DNA of 64,000 nucleotides from Streptomyces cacaoi (GCF_006539165.1 NZ_BJMM01000002.1:558001-622000); one strand, 5' to 3'; shown: positions 38,792-50,518, counted from the first letter of the stretch. Notes: generated by a model not told the origin, from the letters alone. Numbers and translations: made by a program.

Positions 38792-39221
38792 CCCCGCCCT
38801 CCGGCGCGCCCGGAGAACGGGGGCGCGCCGGAGCCCGCTTGCCGGAGCCCGGAGTCATGTGCCGGAGTCCGGAGTCCGGAGCCCGTCTGCCGGGGTGTGG
38901 GAGCCCGGAGCCCGCTTGCCGGAGCCCGGAGTTCACTCGCTGGCCCGGAGCCCGGAGCCCGGAGCCCGGAGCCCGGAGCCCGGAGCCCGGAGACCAGAGC
39001 CCCGAACCCGCTTGCCGGCGCCCGGAGTTCACGTGCCCGGGCCCGCGGAGCCCGTCCGCCGGGATCGCGGGGAGCCGGGAGCCCGCACACGGGGCCCGCA
39101 GCGGGCCTGCCAGGTGCCCGGCCCGGCGCCCGGTCCCGGCGCTCCCGCCCCCGGCGTCCGCGCGCTCCCGCCCTCGGCGTCCGCGCGCACCGTCGCGGCC
39201 GAACCCCAGGAGCCGATGCCC
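38792..39221. other. Intergenic region before the UbiD-like gene
   Basis: Apart from the minisatellite, only GC-rich sequence with diverged repeats of CCGGCGTCCGCGCG (39137-39187) is seen. No promoter recognised. Confidence 0.6.
38825..39060. repeat. GC-rich minisatellite, heptamer CCCGGAG and 30-bp units
   Basis: The core (38943-38992) is about seven exact tandem copies of CCCGGAG. Around it a longer unit GAGCCCGCTTGCCGGAGCCC plus GGAGTTCA recurs at 38831-38860, 38908-38937 and 39005-39034 with few changes. The 7-base period passes through all frames, giving PEPGARS-like peptides in every frame, so it is not coding in origin. Confidence 0.85.
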
Positions 39222-40631
39222 ATGCGCCCCAGCCGTAGCGACCCCCAGGATCTGCACACCTTCCTCGACGAGAGCACCGGCCCGGGCGGCGCGGAGGTGC
39301 TGACCGTCCGGGAGCGGATCGCGGGGGAGGACGTGGCCGCGCTCGTCCTCGAACTGGCCGCGCGTGGACGCACCGACATGCTCGTCTGCCCCGACGTCGA
39401 GGGCCTGGACGGCACCGTGCTCGTCACCAACGTCTTCGCCTCCCGCAGCCGTGTCGCCCGGCTGCTGGGCACCGGCCCCGCCGGGCTGCACACCGCCTAC
39501 CAGGCCGCCGCCGCACGGCGTACCGAGCCCCGGGTCCTGCCGCACGGACCCGTGCTGGACCACCGCACCGAGGGCGCGGACATCGACCTGGCCGCGCTCC
39601 CGCTCATCCGGCACTTCGCCTCCGACCGGGGCCCGTACCTCACCAGCGGCATCATCGCGGCCGAGGCGCCCGCCGGGGTGCCCGGGCGTGCCGGGAACCT
39701 CAGCTACCACCGGGCCATGGTCGACGGCCGCGACACGCTCGCGACGAGTCTGCACTCGCGCGGGCACCTGTGGCAGCTGCTGCGGCTCGCCGCCGAGCGG
39801 GGCGAGCGGCTGCCCGTCGCCATGGTGATCGGCGGCCATCCGCTGTTCATGCTCGCGGCCTCCGCCCGCGTCGGCCCGTCCACCGACGAACGCGACATCG
39901 CCGGCGGCCTGTTCGGCGCGCCGCTCGACGTGGTGCGCACCCCGCGGTACGGCATCCGCGTCCCCGCGAGCGCCGAGTGCGTCCTGGAAGGCTTCATCGA
40001 TCCCGAACTCCACGCCGAAGAGGGTCCGTTCGGCGAGTTCTCCGGCTACTCCTCCGACCGCTCCACGCACAACGTCCTCACCGTCGAGACCGTGCTGCGC
40101 CGGAACGACGCCGTGCTGCTCGACGTCGTGGGCGGGAACAGCGCCGAACATCTCAATCTGGCCCGGATCCCCCGCGAGTCGGAGATGGCCGAGAAGCTCA
40201 CCGCACGCTTCCCCGAGGTCACCGCCCTGCACTATCCGACCTCCGGCACCCACTTCCACGCCTATGTCGCCCTGCGGCCGGGACGGCCCGGCCAGGCCCG
40301 GCAGATCATGCTCGGCCTGCTCGGCTGGGACCCGTATCTGAAGACGGTGGTGGCCGTCGACGACGACGTGGACGTCACCCGGGACGAACAGGTGCTCTGG
40401 GCGATGGCCGCCCACACACAGCCGCACCGCGACGTGTTCGTCGTCGACGGCCTGCCCGGCAGCCCGCTCGACCCCTCCTCGACGGTCGACGGCACCACCT
40501 CCCGCATGGCCGTCGACGCCACCCGCGGCCCCGGCTTCGACGGCACCCGCATCACCGTCTCCCCGAGCAGCACCCGCACGGCCCGGCGCCTCCTCGACTC
40601 TCCCGCGGGACCGGCGCGCCCGCCCGGCTGA
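39222..40631 (+). CDS. UbiD-family decarboxylase
   Basis: A 469-residue prenylated-FMN decarboxylase. Family features: HASF-type cofactor region (PLIRHFASDRGPYLTSG), NLSYHRAMV, and the active-site stretch EGPFGEFSGYSSDR with the paired Glu. Members act reversibly on aromatic and heteroaromatic acids (phenolic, pyrrole, furan, indole carboxylates). No UbiX flavin prenyltransferase is in the window. ATG at 39222 follows AGGAG by 9 bases; ATG at 39216 is too close to it. Possibly removes a carboxylate after ring hydroxylation by the Mo enzyme. The repeat-rich leader separates it from that operon, so joint transcription is uncertain. Confidence 0.92.
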   Translation: MRPSRSDPQDLHTFLDESTGPGGAEVLTVRERIAGEDVAALVLELAARGRTDMLVCPDVEGLDGTVLVTNVFASRSRVARLLGTGPAGLHTAYQAAAARRTEPRVLPHGPVLDHRTEGADIDLAALPLIRHFASDRGPYLTSGIIAAEAPAGVPGRAGNLSYHRAMVDGRDTLATSLHSRGHLWQLLRLAAERGERLPVAMVIGGHPLFMLAASARVGPSTDERDIAGGLFGAPLDVVRTPRYGIRVPASAECVLEGFIDPELHAEEGPFGEFSGYSSDRSTHNVLTVETVLRRNDAVLLDVVGGNSAEHLNLARIPRESEMAEKLTARFPEVTALHYPTSGTHFHAYVALRPGRPGQARQIMLGLLGWDPYLKTVVAVDDDVDVTRDEQVLWAMAAHTQPHRDVFVVDGLPGSPLDPSSTVDGTTSRMAVDATRGPGFDGTRITVSPSSTRTARRLLDSPAGPARPPG

Positions 40632-40677
40632 GCCGCCCGCGCCGCCTCCCGGGCACGGCGCACCCCGGCCCGCCGGC

Positions 40678-41145
40678 TCAGCGGACCAGCGGCGACGCCC
40701 GCGCGACGAACGCCTCGACGGCGCTCCGGGCGCGGGCGTCCCGTTCGTTGCGCTCGCCCCGGTCCCGGGCGTGCGAGACGTCACGCGCGCACGCGTAGGC
40801 GTGCTCCGCCGCGGCGATCACCTCCCGGTCGGCGGTGAGCAGCTCGACCCGGTAGAGCGCCTGCCGGGCCACCGTGCGCAGCCGGTGCGCCTCGTCCCTG
40901 GCCTCGGCGTACGCCTCGGCCGCCGGGTCCTCCTGCAAGCGGAACCAGCGCTCCGCCTGGCCGCGCCGGTAGTCCTCCACGGCTCCGGCGAACGCGCTGA
41001 AGGTGGTGAGGCGTTCCTGGCGCAGCGACTCGGCCCGGGCGAACGCCTCGCCGCGCCGGGACTCGACACGCTGGAAAGCGTGTGTGATCACCGCGCCCAG
41101 CAGCGTGCCCGCGACCGCGACCACACTCGTCCAGATGGCTTCCAC
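40678..41145 (-). CDS. Small membrane-anchored hypothetical protein
   Basis: A 155-residue protein. A single N-terminal helix (AIWTSVVAVAGTLLGAVIT) is followed by a long charged alpha-helical region (ESRRGEAFARAESLRQERL onward) that predicts a coiled coil. This type is common in streptomycetes; no function is known to me. GTG at 41145 is chosen because it directly precedes the helix; no clear ribosome site. Divergent from the aconitase gene. Confidence 0.65.
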   Translation of the reverse strand: MEAIWTSVVAVAGTLLGAVITHAFQRVESRRGEAFARAESLRQERLTTFSAFAGAVEDYRRGQAERWFRLQEDPAAEAYAEARDEAHRLRTVARQALYRVELLTADREVIAAAEHAYACARDVSHARDRGERNERDARARSAVEAFVARASPLVR

Positions 41146-41374
41146 GCACCCAGCCGACCACACAACCGGCCCACCGCGCCCCCGAGTTCGGGCGTCGCAC
41201 CGCGCGGCGGCGGACCCGGTCCGGAGGTGCCCGCCGACTCCGGTACGCACAGTGGCCACCGCCCTGCGGACCGTGGCGGTGCGTCGTCCGCCGCGGCACG
41301 GGTACCCGGACGGCGCCGACGCACGGAGCAGCAGGACGACCGTGCGCGACGGTGCGAGAGCGGGAGGTGGCCGT

Positions 41375-43471
41375 ATGCAGGAGCGGGACCGTCGGCAGCC
41401 CGGGCAGGGCCGCGAGCAGGCAGCCGGCGCCAACGGCAGCGTGGCGCATCAGCTGATCGCCGCGCACCTGGTCGAGGGCACCCTGGAACCGGGCGGCGAC
41501 ATCGGGCTGCGGGTGGACCAGACGCTCACCCAGGACGCCACCGGCACCCTGGTGATGCAGGAGCTGGAGGCCATCGGGCTGGACCGGGTGCGCACGGAGG
41601 TCAGCGTCCAGTACGTGGACCACAACATCCTCCAGACCGACGAGCGGAACGCCGAGGACCACGCCTTCCTGCGCTCGGCGGCCCGGCGCTTCGGGCTGTG
41701 GTACTCCAAGCCCGGCAACGGCGTCTCGCACCCGGTGCACATGCAGCGCTTCGGCATCCCCGGCAAGACGCTGGCCGGCTCCGACTCGCACACCTGCGCC
41801 GCCGGCTCGCTGGGCATGTTCGCCGTCGGAACCGGCGGCCTGGAGGTCGCCCTGGCCATGGCGGGCCGGCCGCTGCGGCTGACCATGCCGCAGATCTGGG
41901 GCGTCCGGCTGACCGGCCGGCTGCCCGACTGGGTCAGCGCCAAGGACGTCGTCCTGGAGATGCTGCGCCGCCACGGCGTCAAGGGCGCGGTCAACCGGGT
42001 GCTGGAGTACCACGGCCCGGGGCTCGCCTCGCTCAGCGCCATGGACCGGCACGTCATCGCCAACATGGGGGCCGAACTCGGCGCCACCACCAGCGTCTTC
42101 TCCGCCGACGACACGGTACGGGCCTTTCTGCGCAGCGAGGGCCGCGAGGACGCCCACCGGGAGATCACCCCCGCCGCCGACGTCCGCTACGACCTCACCG
42201 AGGAGATCGACCTCTCCTCGCTCGAACCCCTGATCGCGCGGCCCACGTCCCCCGGCAACGTCGTCCCCGTGCGGGAGGTCGCCGGTGAGCCCTGCGACCA
42301 GGCCGTCATCGGTTCCTCGGCCAACCCCGGTCTGCGCGACTACGCGGTGGCCGCCGCCATGGCCAAGGGCCGCCAGACCCCGCCCGGCGTCAGCTTCGAC
42401 ATCAACCCCACCTCCCGCGAGACGCTCACCGACCTCACCCGCGCCGGCGACATGACCGCCCTCATCCAGGCCGGCGCCCGCGTCCACCAGGCGGGCTGCC
42501 TCGGCTGCATCGGCATGGGCCAGGCCCCCGCCGCCGGACGCAACTCCCTGCGCACCTTCCCGCGCAACTTCCCCGGCCGCTCCGGTACCGAGGACGACGC
42601 GGTGTGGTTGTGCTCGCCCGAGACCGCCGCCGCCTCCGCGCTCACCGGAGCCGTCACCGACCCGCGCGCCTGGGCCCGGCAGGCGGGGCTCTCCCCGCCC
42701 GACGTCCCCACGCTGCGCCGGGAGCCGGTCAACCGCACCATGCTCCAGGAACCGCTGCCCGCCGAGGAGGCCCTGCGCGTGGAGCTGGACCGCGGCCCCG
42801 GCATCTCCGCCCTGCCCGAACTCGGGCCGCTCCCGGACGAGTTGGAGGTCCCGGTGCTGCTGAGGACCGGCGACGACGTCTCCACCGACGAGATCTCACC
42901 GGCCGGTGCCCGCGCCCTGCCCTACCGCTCCAACATTCCCAAGCTCGCCGGATTCACCTTCACCCGGATCGACCCGACCTACCCGGAGCGGGCGGCCGGG
43001 CACCGCGACTCCCACCCCGCCGACGAGGCCCGGGGCGGCCACGCCGTCGTCGGCGGCGACAACTACGGGCAGGGCTCCTCACGGGAGCACGCGGCGCTCA
43101 CCGCACGCTATCTCGGCCTGCGGCTGGTGATCGCCAAGTCGTATGCCCGGATCCACTGGCAGAACCTCGCCAACTTCGGTGTGCTGGCCCTGGAGTTCGA
43201 GGATCCGGCCGACCACGACCGCATCGAGCAGGGCGACGTCCTGCACCTGTCCGGCCTGCACGCCGCGCTCGCCCCCGGCGCCGAACCCCGGCTGGTCGCC
43301 CGGAACACCACCCGCGGCGAGGAATACCGGCTCCGCCACCGGCTGCCCGCCGGGCGCCGCGCCTCCGTCCTGGCCGGCGGCATCATCCCCGCGCTCGCCG
43401 CCGAGGAGGCCGGCGACGGCAGCACCGGCGCACAGCCCGGCGCCGACCAGGCAGCGGACCCGGACGCCTGA
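41375..43471 (+). CDS. Aconitase-family hydratase, short type
   Basis: A 698-residue [4Fe-4S] hydro-lyase, shorter than the housekeeping actinobacterial aconitase (about 900). Motifs: GSDSHTCAAGSLG, the cluster pair AGCLGCIGMG (Cys375, Cys378), GDDVSTDEISPAG and the swivel-domain GDNYGQGSSREHAAL. Odd: where AcnA and LeuC have G-S-C-T-N with the first cluster Cys, this protein has G-S-S-A-N (Ser315), so its cluster may be ligated differently. Likely isomerises citrate or a related tricarboxylate in a secondary pathway. ATG after GGGAGG, 7-base gap. Context: follows the Mo/UbiD locus, but a minus-strand gene lies between. Confidence 0.93.
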   Translation: MQERDRRQPGQGREQAAGANGSVAHQLIAAHLVEGTLEPGGDIGLRVDQTLTQDATGTLVMQELEAIGLDRVRTEVSVQYVDHNILQTDERNAEDHAFLRSAARRFGLWYSKPGNGVSHPVHMQRFGIPGKTLAGSDSHTCAAGSLGMFAVGTGGLEVALAMAGRPLRLTMPQIWGVRLTGRLPDWVSAKDVVLEMLRRHGVKGAVNRVLEYHGPGLASLSAMDRHVIANMGAELGATTSVFSADDTVRAFLRSEGREDAHREITPAADVRYDLTEEIDLSSLEPLIARPTSPGNVVPVREVAGEPCDQAVIGSSANPGLRDYAVAAAMAKGRQTPPGVSFDINPTSRETLTDLTRAGDMTALIQAGARVHQAGCLGCIGMGQAPAAGRNSLRTFPRNFPGRSGTEDDAVWLCSPETAAASALTGAVTDPRAWARQAGLSPPDVPTLRREPVNRTMLQEPLPAEEALRVELDRGPGISALPELGPLPDELEVPVLLRTGDDVSTDEISPAGARALPYRSNIPKLAGFTFTRIDPTYPERAAGHRDSHPADEARGGHAVVGGDNYGQGSSREHAALTARYLGLRLVIAKSYARIHWQNLANFGVLALEFEDPADHDRIEQGDVLHLSGLHAALAPGAEPRLVARNTTRGEEYRLRHRLPAGRRASVLAGGIIPALAAEEAGDGSTGAQPGADQAADPDA

Positions 43472-43612
43472 CCGCCCCGCCCCCCCCCGCGTCCGTGGTT
43501 GAGCCGCGCACCCGCTGGGCACCCGCGTCGGGACGTGGGCGCAGCCCCGCGACGGCGGCAGGCGCGCCGCCGGGCCCGCCCGCGCACCCGGACCCGGCGA
43601 GGGGAAACAGCG

Positions 43613-44395
43613 ATGGCCGAGGAAGCCCCGGAAGGGAAGAGCGGCGCCCAGGCCGACGAGGCCGGCCGGGCGCAGAGAGCCGGCGGAGCCGACCGAGCCG
43701 CTGGAACCGACGGAGCCGCGCCGGCCGACGGCGCCCGGGAGGCCGAGGAGACCGTGCACGTCGACGCCGACGGCGCCCTGCTCACCGGCGACCTGGAGCT
43801 ACCGCCCGGCGCACGCGGCTGTGTGCTGTTCGCCCACGGCAGCGGCAGCTCGCGGTTCAGCCCCCGCAATCGCGCCGTCGCCCGGACCCTGCGCGAGGCG
43901 GGCCTGGGCACGCTGCTGCTGGATCTGCTGACCGAGGACGAGGAGCGCGCCGACGCCCGGACCGGCCGGCACCGCTTCGACATCCCGCTGCTGGGCCGCC
44001 GCCTCGTGGCCGCCGTCGACATGCTGGTGCACGACGCGCGCACCGCCGCCGTGCCGGTCGGCCTGTTCGGCGCGAGCACCGGCGCCGCCGCCGCGCTCAC
44101 GGCCGCCGCCGAGCGCCCCGAGGAGGTACGCGCGATCGTCTCCCGCGGCGGCCGCCCCGACCTGGCCGGGGACGCCCTGCCCCGGGTCAGGGCGCCGGTG
44201 CTGCTCATCGTCGGCGGCGACGACCAGCAGGTGCTCCGGCTCAACGAGGCGGCCGCCGCCCGGCTCACGGCCGGGCACCGGCTGCACGTCGTCCCCGGGG
44301 CCACCCACCTGTTCGAGGAACCCGGAGCGCTGGAAGCCGTGGCGGCCGAGGCGGCCGGCTGGTTCACCGCACCGCCGCCGCGGACCGGCCCTTGA
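43613..44395 (+). CDS. Alpha/beta hydrolase, dienelactone-hydrolase type
   Basis: A 260-residue predicted cytoplasmic hydrolase with a disordered 45-residue Ala/Glu/Gly-rich N-terminus. Core: GCVLFAHGSGSSRFSPRN (oxyanion region), nucleophile elbow GLFGASTGAAAA (G-x-S-x-G, Ser), LLIVGGDDQQVL (Asp) and PGATHLFEEPG (His). In many bacteria this domain is fused to a phosphoribosyltransferase, which here is the very next gene, 50 bases on. The pair likely works together; substrate unknown. AGGGGA upstream of the ATG. Confidence 0.88.
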   Translation: MAEEAPEGKSGAQADEAGRAQRAGGADRAAGTDGAAPADGAREAEETVHVDADGALLTGDLELPPGARGCVLFAHGSGSSRFSPRNRAVARTLREAGLGTLLLDLLTEDEERADARTGRHRFDIPLLGRRLVAAVDMLVHDARTAAVPVGLFGASTGAAAALTAAAERPEEVRAIVSRGGRPDLAGDALPRVRAPVLLIVGGDDQQVLRLNEAAAARLTAGHRLHVVPGATHLFEEPGALEAVAAEAAGWFTAPPPRTGP

Positions 44396-44445
44396 CCCCG
44401 CACCCGTGCCCCGCCCGCCCCGGCGGAGCCAGAAAGGAGCCGGAC

Positions 44446-45117
44446 ATGACAGGCATGACGGGGAATCTCCGCTACACCGACCGCACCGAGGGAGGCCGCC
44501 GGCTGGCCCGGGAACTGGAGGAGATGCAGCGCGCCGACGGCCTGCCCGATCCGCTGGTCCTGGCGCTGCCCCGCGGGGGCGTACCCGTCGCCCAGGAGGT
44601 CGCCCGCGCGCTGCGGGCCCCACTGGACGTGGTCGTCGCCCGGAAGATCGGCCTGCCCGGCCGTCCCGAGTTCGGCATCGGCGCCATCGCGGGCGAGGAC
44701 CCGCCCGTCTTCGACGCGGACGCGCTCCAGATGCTCGGCCTGACCGAGGACCGGCTCAGCGCCGAGGTGGCACACGAACGCGGCGAACTCCACCGGCGCG
44801 AGAGGCTCTACCGCGGCGACCGCCCCGCACCCCGCACCGCACAGCGGACCCTGGTCGTCGTCGACGACGGTCTGGCCACGGGCGTCACGGCCCGCGCGGC
44901 GCTGCGCCATCTGCGCCGCCAGCGCCCGGAACGCCTCGTCCTGGCCGTGCCGGTCGGCGCGCCCCAGTCGGTGACGGCGCTGCGCGAGGAGGCCGACGTC
45001 GTGATCTGCCCGCAGCAGCCGGAGCCGTTCGAGGCGGTCGGCCTGTGGTACGAGGACTTTCCGCAGACGTCCGACGAAGAGGTCGTCGCGGCGCTCCACC
45101 CCACCACGGCCCGGTGA
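44446..45117 (+). CDS. Phosphoribosyltransferase-like protein (COG1926 type)
   Basis: A 223-residue type I PRTase fold. The PRPP loop VVVDDGLATGVTA carries the acidic pair and the phosphate-binding T-G-x-T; LALPRGGVPVAQEVA and ARKIGLPGRPEFGIGAIAG are typical of this uncharacterised branch. AAAGGAG lies 7 bases before the ATG. Next to the dienelactone-hydrolase-like gene, its usual fusion partner. Confidence 0.9.
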   Translation: MTGMTGNLRYTDRTEGGRRLARELEEMQRADGLPDPLVLALPRGGVPVAQEVARALRAPLDVVVARKIGLPGRPEFGIGAIAGEDPPVFDADALQMLGLTEDRLSAEVAHERGELHRRERLYRGDRPAPRTAQRTLVVVDDGLATGVTARAALRHLRRQRPERLVLAVPVGAPQSVTALREEADVVICPQQPEPFEAVGLWYEDFPQTSDEEVVAALHPTTAR

Positions 45118-45304
45118 CCGGGCGCCCCGCGGCCGCGGCCCGGCCCCCGTGCGGAACCGGTCAGGAACGGAGAAGCGGCCGGCCCCCGGTGCCCGTACCG
45201 TAGGGCCCGCACCGGACCACCGAGGGGGAGCGCCGGACGACCGTCGGGCGGTTCACCCGGCCTGGTGGGAAGCGCGTCCGGTCCCGTGAGCAGAAAGAGA
45301 CACG

Positions 45305-47680
<2,376 letters not shown>

Positions 47681-47758
47681 CCCGGGACGGGCGGCCCGGC
47701 GCCGGGAGGGCGGGGGAAGGGCGGGGGGAGAGCAGGGCGGGAGGCGGACAGCGGGACG

Positions 47759-48259
47759 TCAGCGGCCGGTCGCGCCGTCGAGCTGCTCGCGGAGGATGTC
47801 GGCGTGACCGGCGTGCCGGCCGGTCTCCTCGATCAGGTGGGTGAGCGCCCAACGGACGCGGGGCGCCGGGCCGTTCGGGCGGGGGACCGGCGCGCCGAGG
47901 TCCGTGCACCCGTCGAGCACCTTGTTCGCCTGCCGCACCGCCTCCCGGTAGCGGGCGACGACCTCGGCCACGCCGTCACCGGGCGCCGCCCGGAACGTCT
48001 CCTGCCAGTCGGTGATCCGCTCGCCCAGGAACGTGGCCCGCTCGACGCATGTGAGGTGGTGGAGCAGCCCGAGCAGATTCGTCCCCGAGGGCACCCCGGG
48101 GGTGCGGACGCCGGGCTCGGGCGCGCCCTCCGTCTTCGCGGCCACCGAGGCCCGCAGATGGTCGAGGAAACCGCGCAGGACCTCGGCCTCGCTGTTCCGG
48201 GTGCGGGGCGGCGGGGCGTCGCCCGTGCGGGCGCGGCGGGGAGTGGCGGACGTGCTCAT
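47759..48259 (-). CDS. DinB-superfamily protein
   Basis: A 166-residue four-helix protein of the DinB/DUF664 group. Metal-ligand His residues are placed as in the family: LLGLLHHLTCVER and EETGRHAGHADILREQL. Such proteins are often mycothiol-dependent transferases or of unknown role in actinobacteria. The N-terminal 25 residues are basic and disordered. Transcribed alone. Confidence 0.88.
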   Translation of the reverse strand: MSTSATPRRARTGDAPPPRTRNSEAEVLRGFLDHLRASVAAKTEGAPEPGVRTPGVPSGTNLLGLLHHLTCVERATFLGERITDWQETFRAAPGDGVAEVVARYREAVRQANKVLDGCTDLGAPVPRPNGPAPRVRWALTHLIEETGRHAGHADILREQLDGATGR

Positions 48260-48424
48260 CGAAGGACTCCTTCGGCCGGGGACGGCGTCCGGCGAGTCTC
48301 ACCCGGCCCGCCCCACCGGGCACGGAACCATGCGGTTCCGGCAAAACAGCCCGCCCGGCCCGCCGGAGCGTCCGGCCCGCGATCCCGGGGGAGCGACGCC
48401 CCGCCGCGGCCGGGCGTCCGGCCC

Positions 48425-49171
48425 TCACCCGTCCCCGGTGCGCCCGTCTTCCGGCTCCGCGCACGCGCCCCGGCCCGCGGACGGCAGCTGCTCAGCGATC
48501 CAGTCGAGCACGCGCTGCGCGTCGAACTCCCGCTGGCCGCCCGGGAAACACAGCCCGGCCGAGGCGAACGCCGGGTCGGACACCGTCCCGTGCACATACG
48601 GGACCGCCACACACCGCATCCCGGCCCGCCGGGCGGCCTCGGCGCCGGGCGGTGCGTCCTCCAGGACGACGCACCGCTCCGGCGGAACCCCCAGCCGGCG
48701 GGCGGCCTCCAGGAAGACGTCCGGCTCGGGCTTGCCCGCGCGGACCTCCTCGGCCGACACCCGCACGGGGAACAGACCGTCGAGCCCGCCGGCCGCGAGC
48801 ACGGTGTCGATGGCGGCACGGGACGAGCCGGAGGCGACGGCCAACGGCACCTCCGCCGCGTGCAGCCGCTCGACCAACTTCCGCATCTCGGGGAAGACCT
48901 CGGTACCGTCGGCGGCCAGATCGAGGTAGTGCCGGTTCTTCTCGGCGAGCAACTCCTCGACGGGCGCGGCCAGTCCGTGCTCCCGGCGCAGCGTCTCCAG
49001 GGTCTCGCGGGTGCCGATACCGATGAAGCGCGCGTGCTCCTCCCAGGTGAAGCCGGGCACCCCGTGCGCCGCCAGCAGCCGCCGCCCCGCCTCGAAGTAG
49101 AGGGGCTCGCTGTCGACGAGAGTGCCGTCGAGGTCGAAGAGAACAGCGGGACCGCCCGGCGCGTGGATCAT
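48425..49171 (-). CDS. HAD-superfamily phosphatase
   Basis: A 248-residue beta-phosphoglucomutase/phosphatase-like enzyme. Motif I LFDLDGTLVDSEPL (nucleophile Asp), motif II AVASGSSRAAI, motif III/IV GKPEPDVFLEA and VLEDAPPGAEAARRAG. The cap sits between motifs I and II. Likely a cytoplasmic small-molecule phosphatase. ATG at 49171 just before the conserved N-terminus. Confidence 0.93.
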   Translation of the reverse strand: MIHAPGGPAVLFDLDGTLVDSEPLYFEAGRRLLAAHGVPGFTWEEHARFIGIGTRETLETLRREHGLAAPVEELLAEKNRHYLDLAADGTEVFPEMRKLVERLHAAEVPLAVASGSSRAAIDTVLAAGGLDGLFPVRVSAEEVRAGKPEPDVFLEAARRLGVPPERCVVLEDAPPGAEAARRAGMRCVAVPYVHGTVSDPAFASAGLCFPGGQREFDAQRVLDWIAEQLPSAGRGACAEPEDGRTGDG

Positions 49172-49423
49172 GCCCCCAGCATGCCAAACCGCCCCGCCCC
49201 ACCGAGCGCCAGGGCAGCCGCGGACCCGGGCCGCACCCAGCCGGTACCGGCCCCGCGCCGCCCCGCCTCCGGGCCGCCCCGCCTCCGCACCGTGCGGCGC
49301 CGCCCCGACCGGGCGGGCCGGGCCGGTGCACCGCCCGCCCGGCGCCCCGTTCCCGGGCAGGCCGCGTGCCGTGCCCGCCCGTACGGAGCCCCGGCGGGGA
49401 GGGCGGGCCAGGGGGCCTGCTGC

Positions 49424-49429
49424 TAACGT
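49424..49429 (+). promoter_or_regulatory. Candidate -10 box of the lactonase-like gene
   Basis: TAACGT lies 36 bases before the chosen ATG; transcription would begin near 49436 and leave room for the AAGGGGG ribosome site. Confidence 0.35.
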
Positions 49430-49465
49430 CGTGCCTCCATGCGGACCGGCGAAGGGGGCGGCGCG

Positions 49466-50518
49466 ATGGCCGACCGAGCAGACAGCCGACACCGGGCCTT
49501 CATCGGCTCCTTCACCTCGGCGGGCGGCCGGGGCATCACCACCGCCGCTCTCGACCCGGACACCGGAGCCCTGACGGTGCGCTCCCACACGGACGCCGTG
49601 GCCGACCCGTCCTTCCTGGCGGTCGATCCCGCGCGCCCCCTGCTGTACGCGGTCTCCGAGACCGATCCCGGGGCCGTCGCCGCGCTCTCCACGGCGGACC
49701 CCGCACAGCCGCGGCTGCTCGCCGAGCCGGCCCCCGTGGACGGCGCCGGCCCCACCCATGTGACCCTGGCCGCCGGAGCCGTGTGGACCGCCGACTACGT
49801 CTCCGGCAACGTCAGCGCGCTGCCCCTGGACGGCGCCGGCGTGCCCGTCCCGCCCGCCCGCACCCACCAGCACCGGGGGAGCGGCCCGGACAAGGAGCGC
49901 CAGGAGGGCCCGCACGCGCACGCGGTCGTGCCCGACCCCTCGGGCCGCTGGCTGCTGTCCACGGACCTGGGCACCGACTCGGTGTGGATCCTCGATCTGC
50001 GCGGTGCCCCGGGCGACGCCCTGCGCCCCCACGGCGAAGTGCCCCTGCGTCCCGGCACCGGCCCCCGGCACCTGGCCTTCGCCTCGCCGGACCGGGCTCT
50101 GATCGTCAACGAGCTGGACTCCACCGTCACCAGCTGCCGTTGGGACGCCGACGGCGGCACGCTGGAGCCGGTGGAGGAGACACGGGTGCTGCCCGCGGGA
50201 ACCCCGGGCGGGGACAACTTCCCCTCCGCGCTGGTGATCTCACCCGACGGCCGCTTCGCGTGGGTGGCCAACCGGGGGGACGACAGCATCGCCGTGCTGG
50301 CCCTGGACACCGCCGGACGCGCCGAACTCCGCGGCACCGTCCCGTGCGGCGGTCACTGGCCCCGGGACCTGGCCGCCCACCCCTCCGGCCGGCTGCTGTA
50401 CGCCGCCAACGAACGCTCCGGCGACGTCACCTGGTTCACGGTCGACGAGGCGACCGGAACTCCGCGCCGGGCCGGCTCCCTCGCCGCCCCGGCCGCCTCC
50501 TGCGTGGTCTTCGGCTGA
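49466..50518 (+). CDS. Lactonase-family beta-propeller protein
   Basis: A 350-residue seven-bladed propeller of the 6-phosphogluconolactonase (Pgl, YbhE) family. Typical blade sequences: RAFIGSFTSAGGRGITTAAL, HAHAVVPDPSGRWLLSTDLG, GPRHLAFASPDRA and PRDLAAHPSGRLLYAANE. Proposed reaction is hydrolysis of 6-phosphogluconolactone or a similar lactone. ATG 49466 has AAGGGGG upstream; ATG 49439 is an in-frame alternative. No pentose-phosphate neighbours. Confidence 0.9.
   Translation: MADRADSRHRAFIGSFTSAGGRGITTAALDPDTGALTVRSHTDAVADPSFLAVDPARPLLYAVSETDPGAVAALSTADPAQPRLLAEPAPVDGAGPTHVTLAAGAVWTADYVSGNVSALPLDGAGVPVPPARTHQHRGSGPDKERQEGPHAHAVVPDPSGRWLLSTDLGTDSVWILDLRGAPGDALRPHGEVPLRPGTGPRHLAFASPDRALIVNELDSTVTSCRWDADGGTLEPVEETRVLPAGTPGGDNFPSALVISPDGRFAWVANRGDDSIAVLALDTAGRAELRGTVPCGGHWPRDLAAHPSGRLLYAANERSGDVTWFTVDEATGTPRRAGSLAAPAASCVVFG

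Noticed and set aside
38825..39060. CRISPR array
   Set aside because: Units are contiguous heptamers and diverged 30-mers without unique spacers, and no cas genes are near.
38859..39221. N-terminal extension of the UbiD-like protein made of PEPGARS repeats
   Set aside because: It is translation of the 7-base minisatellite; homologous sequence begins after 39222, where a ribosome site is found.
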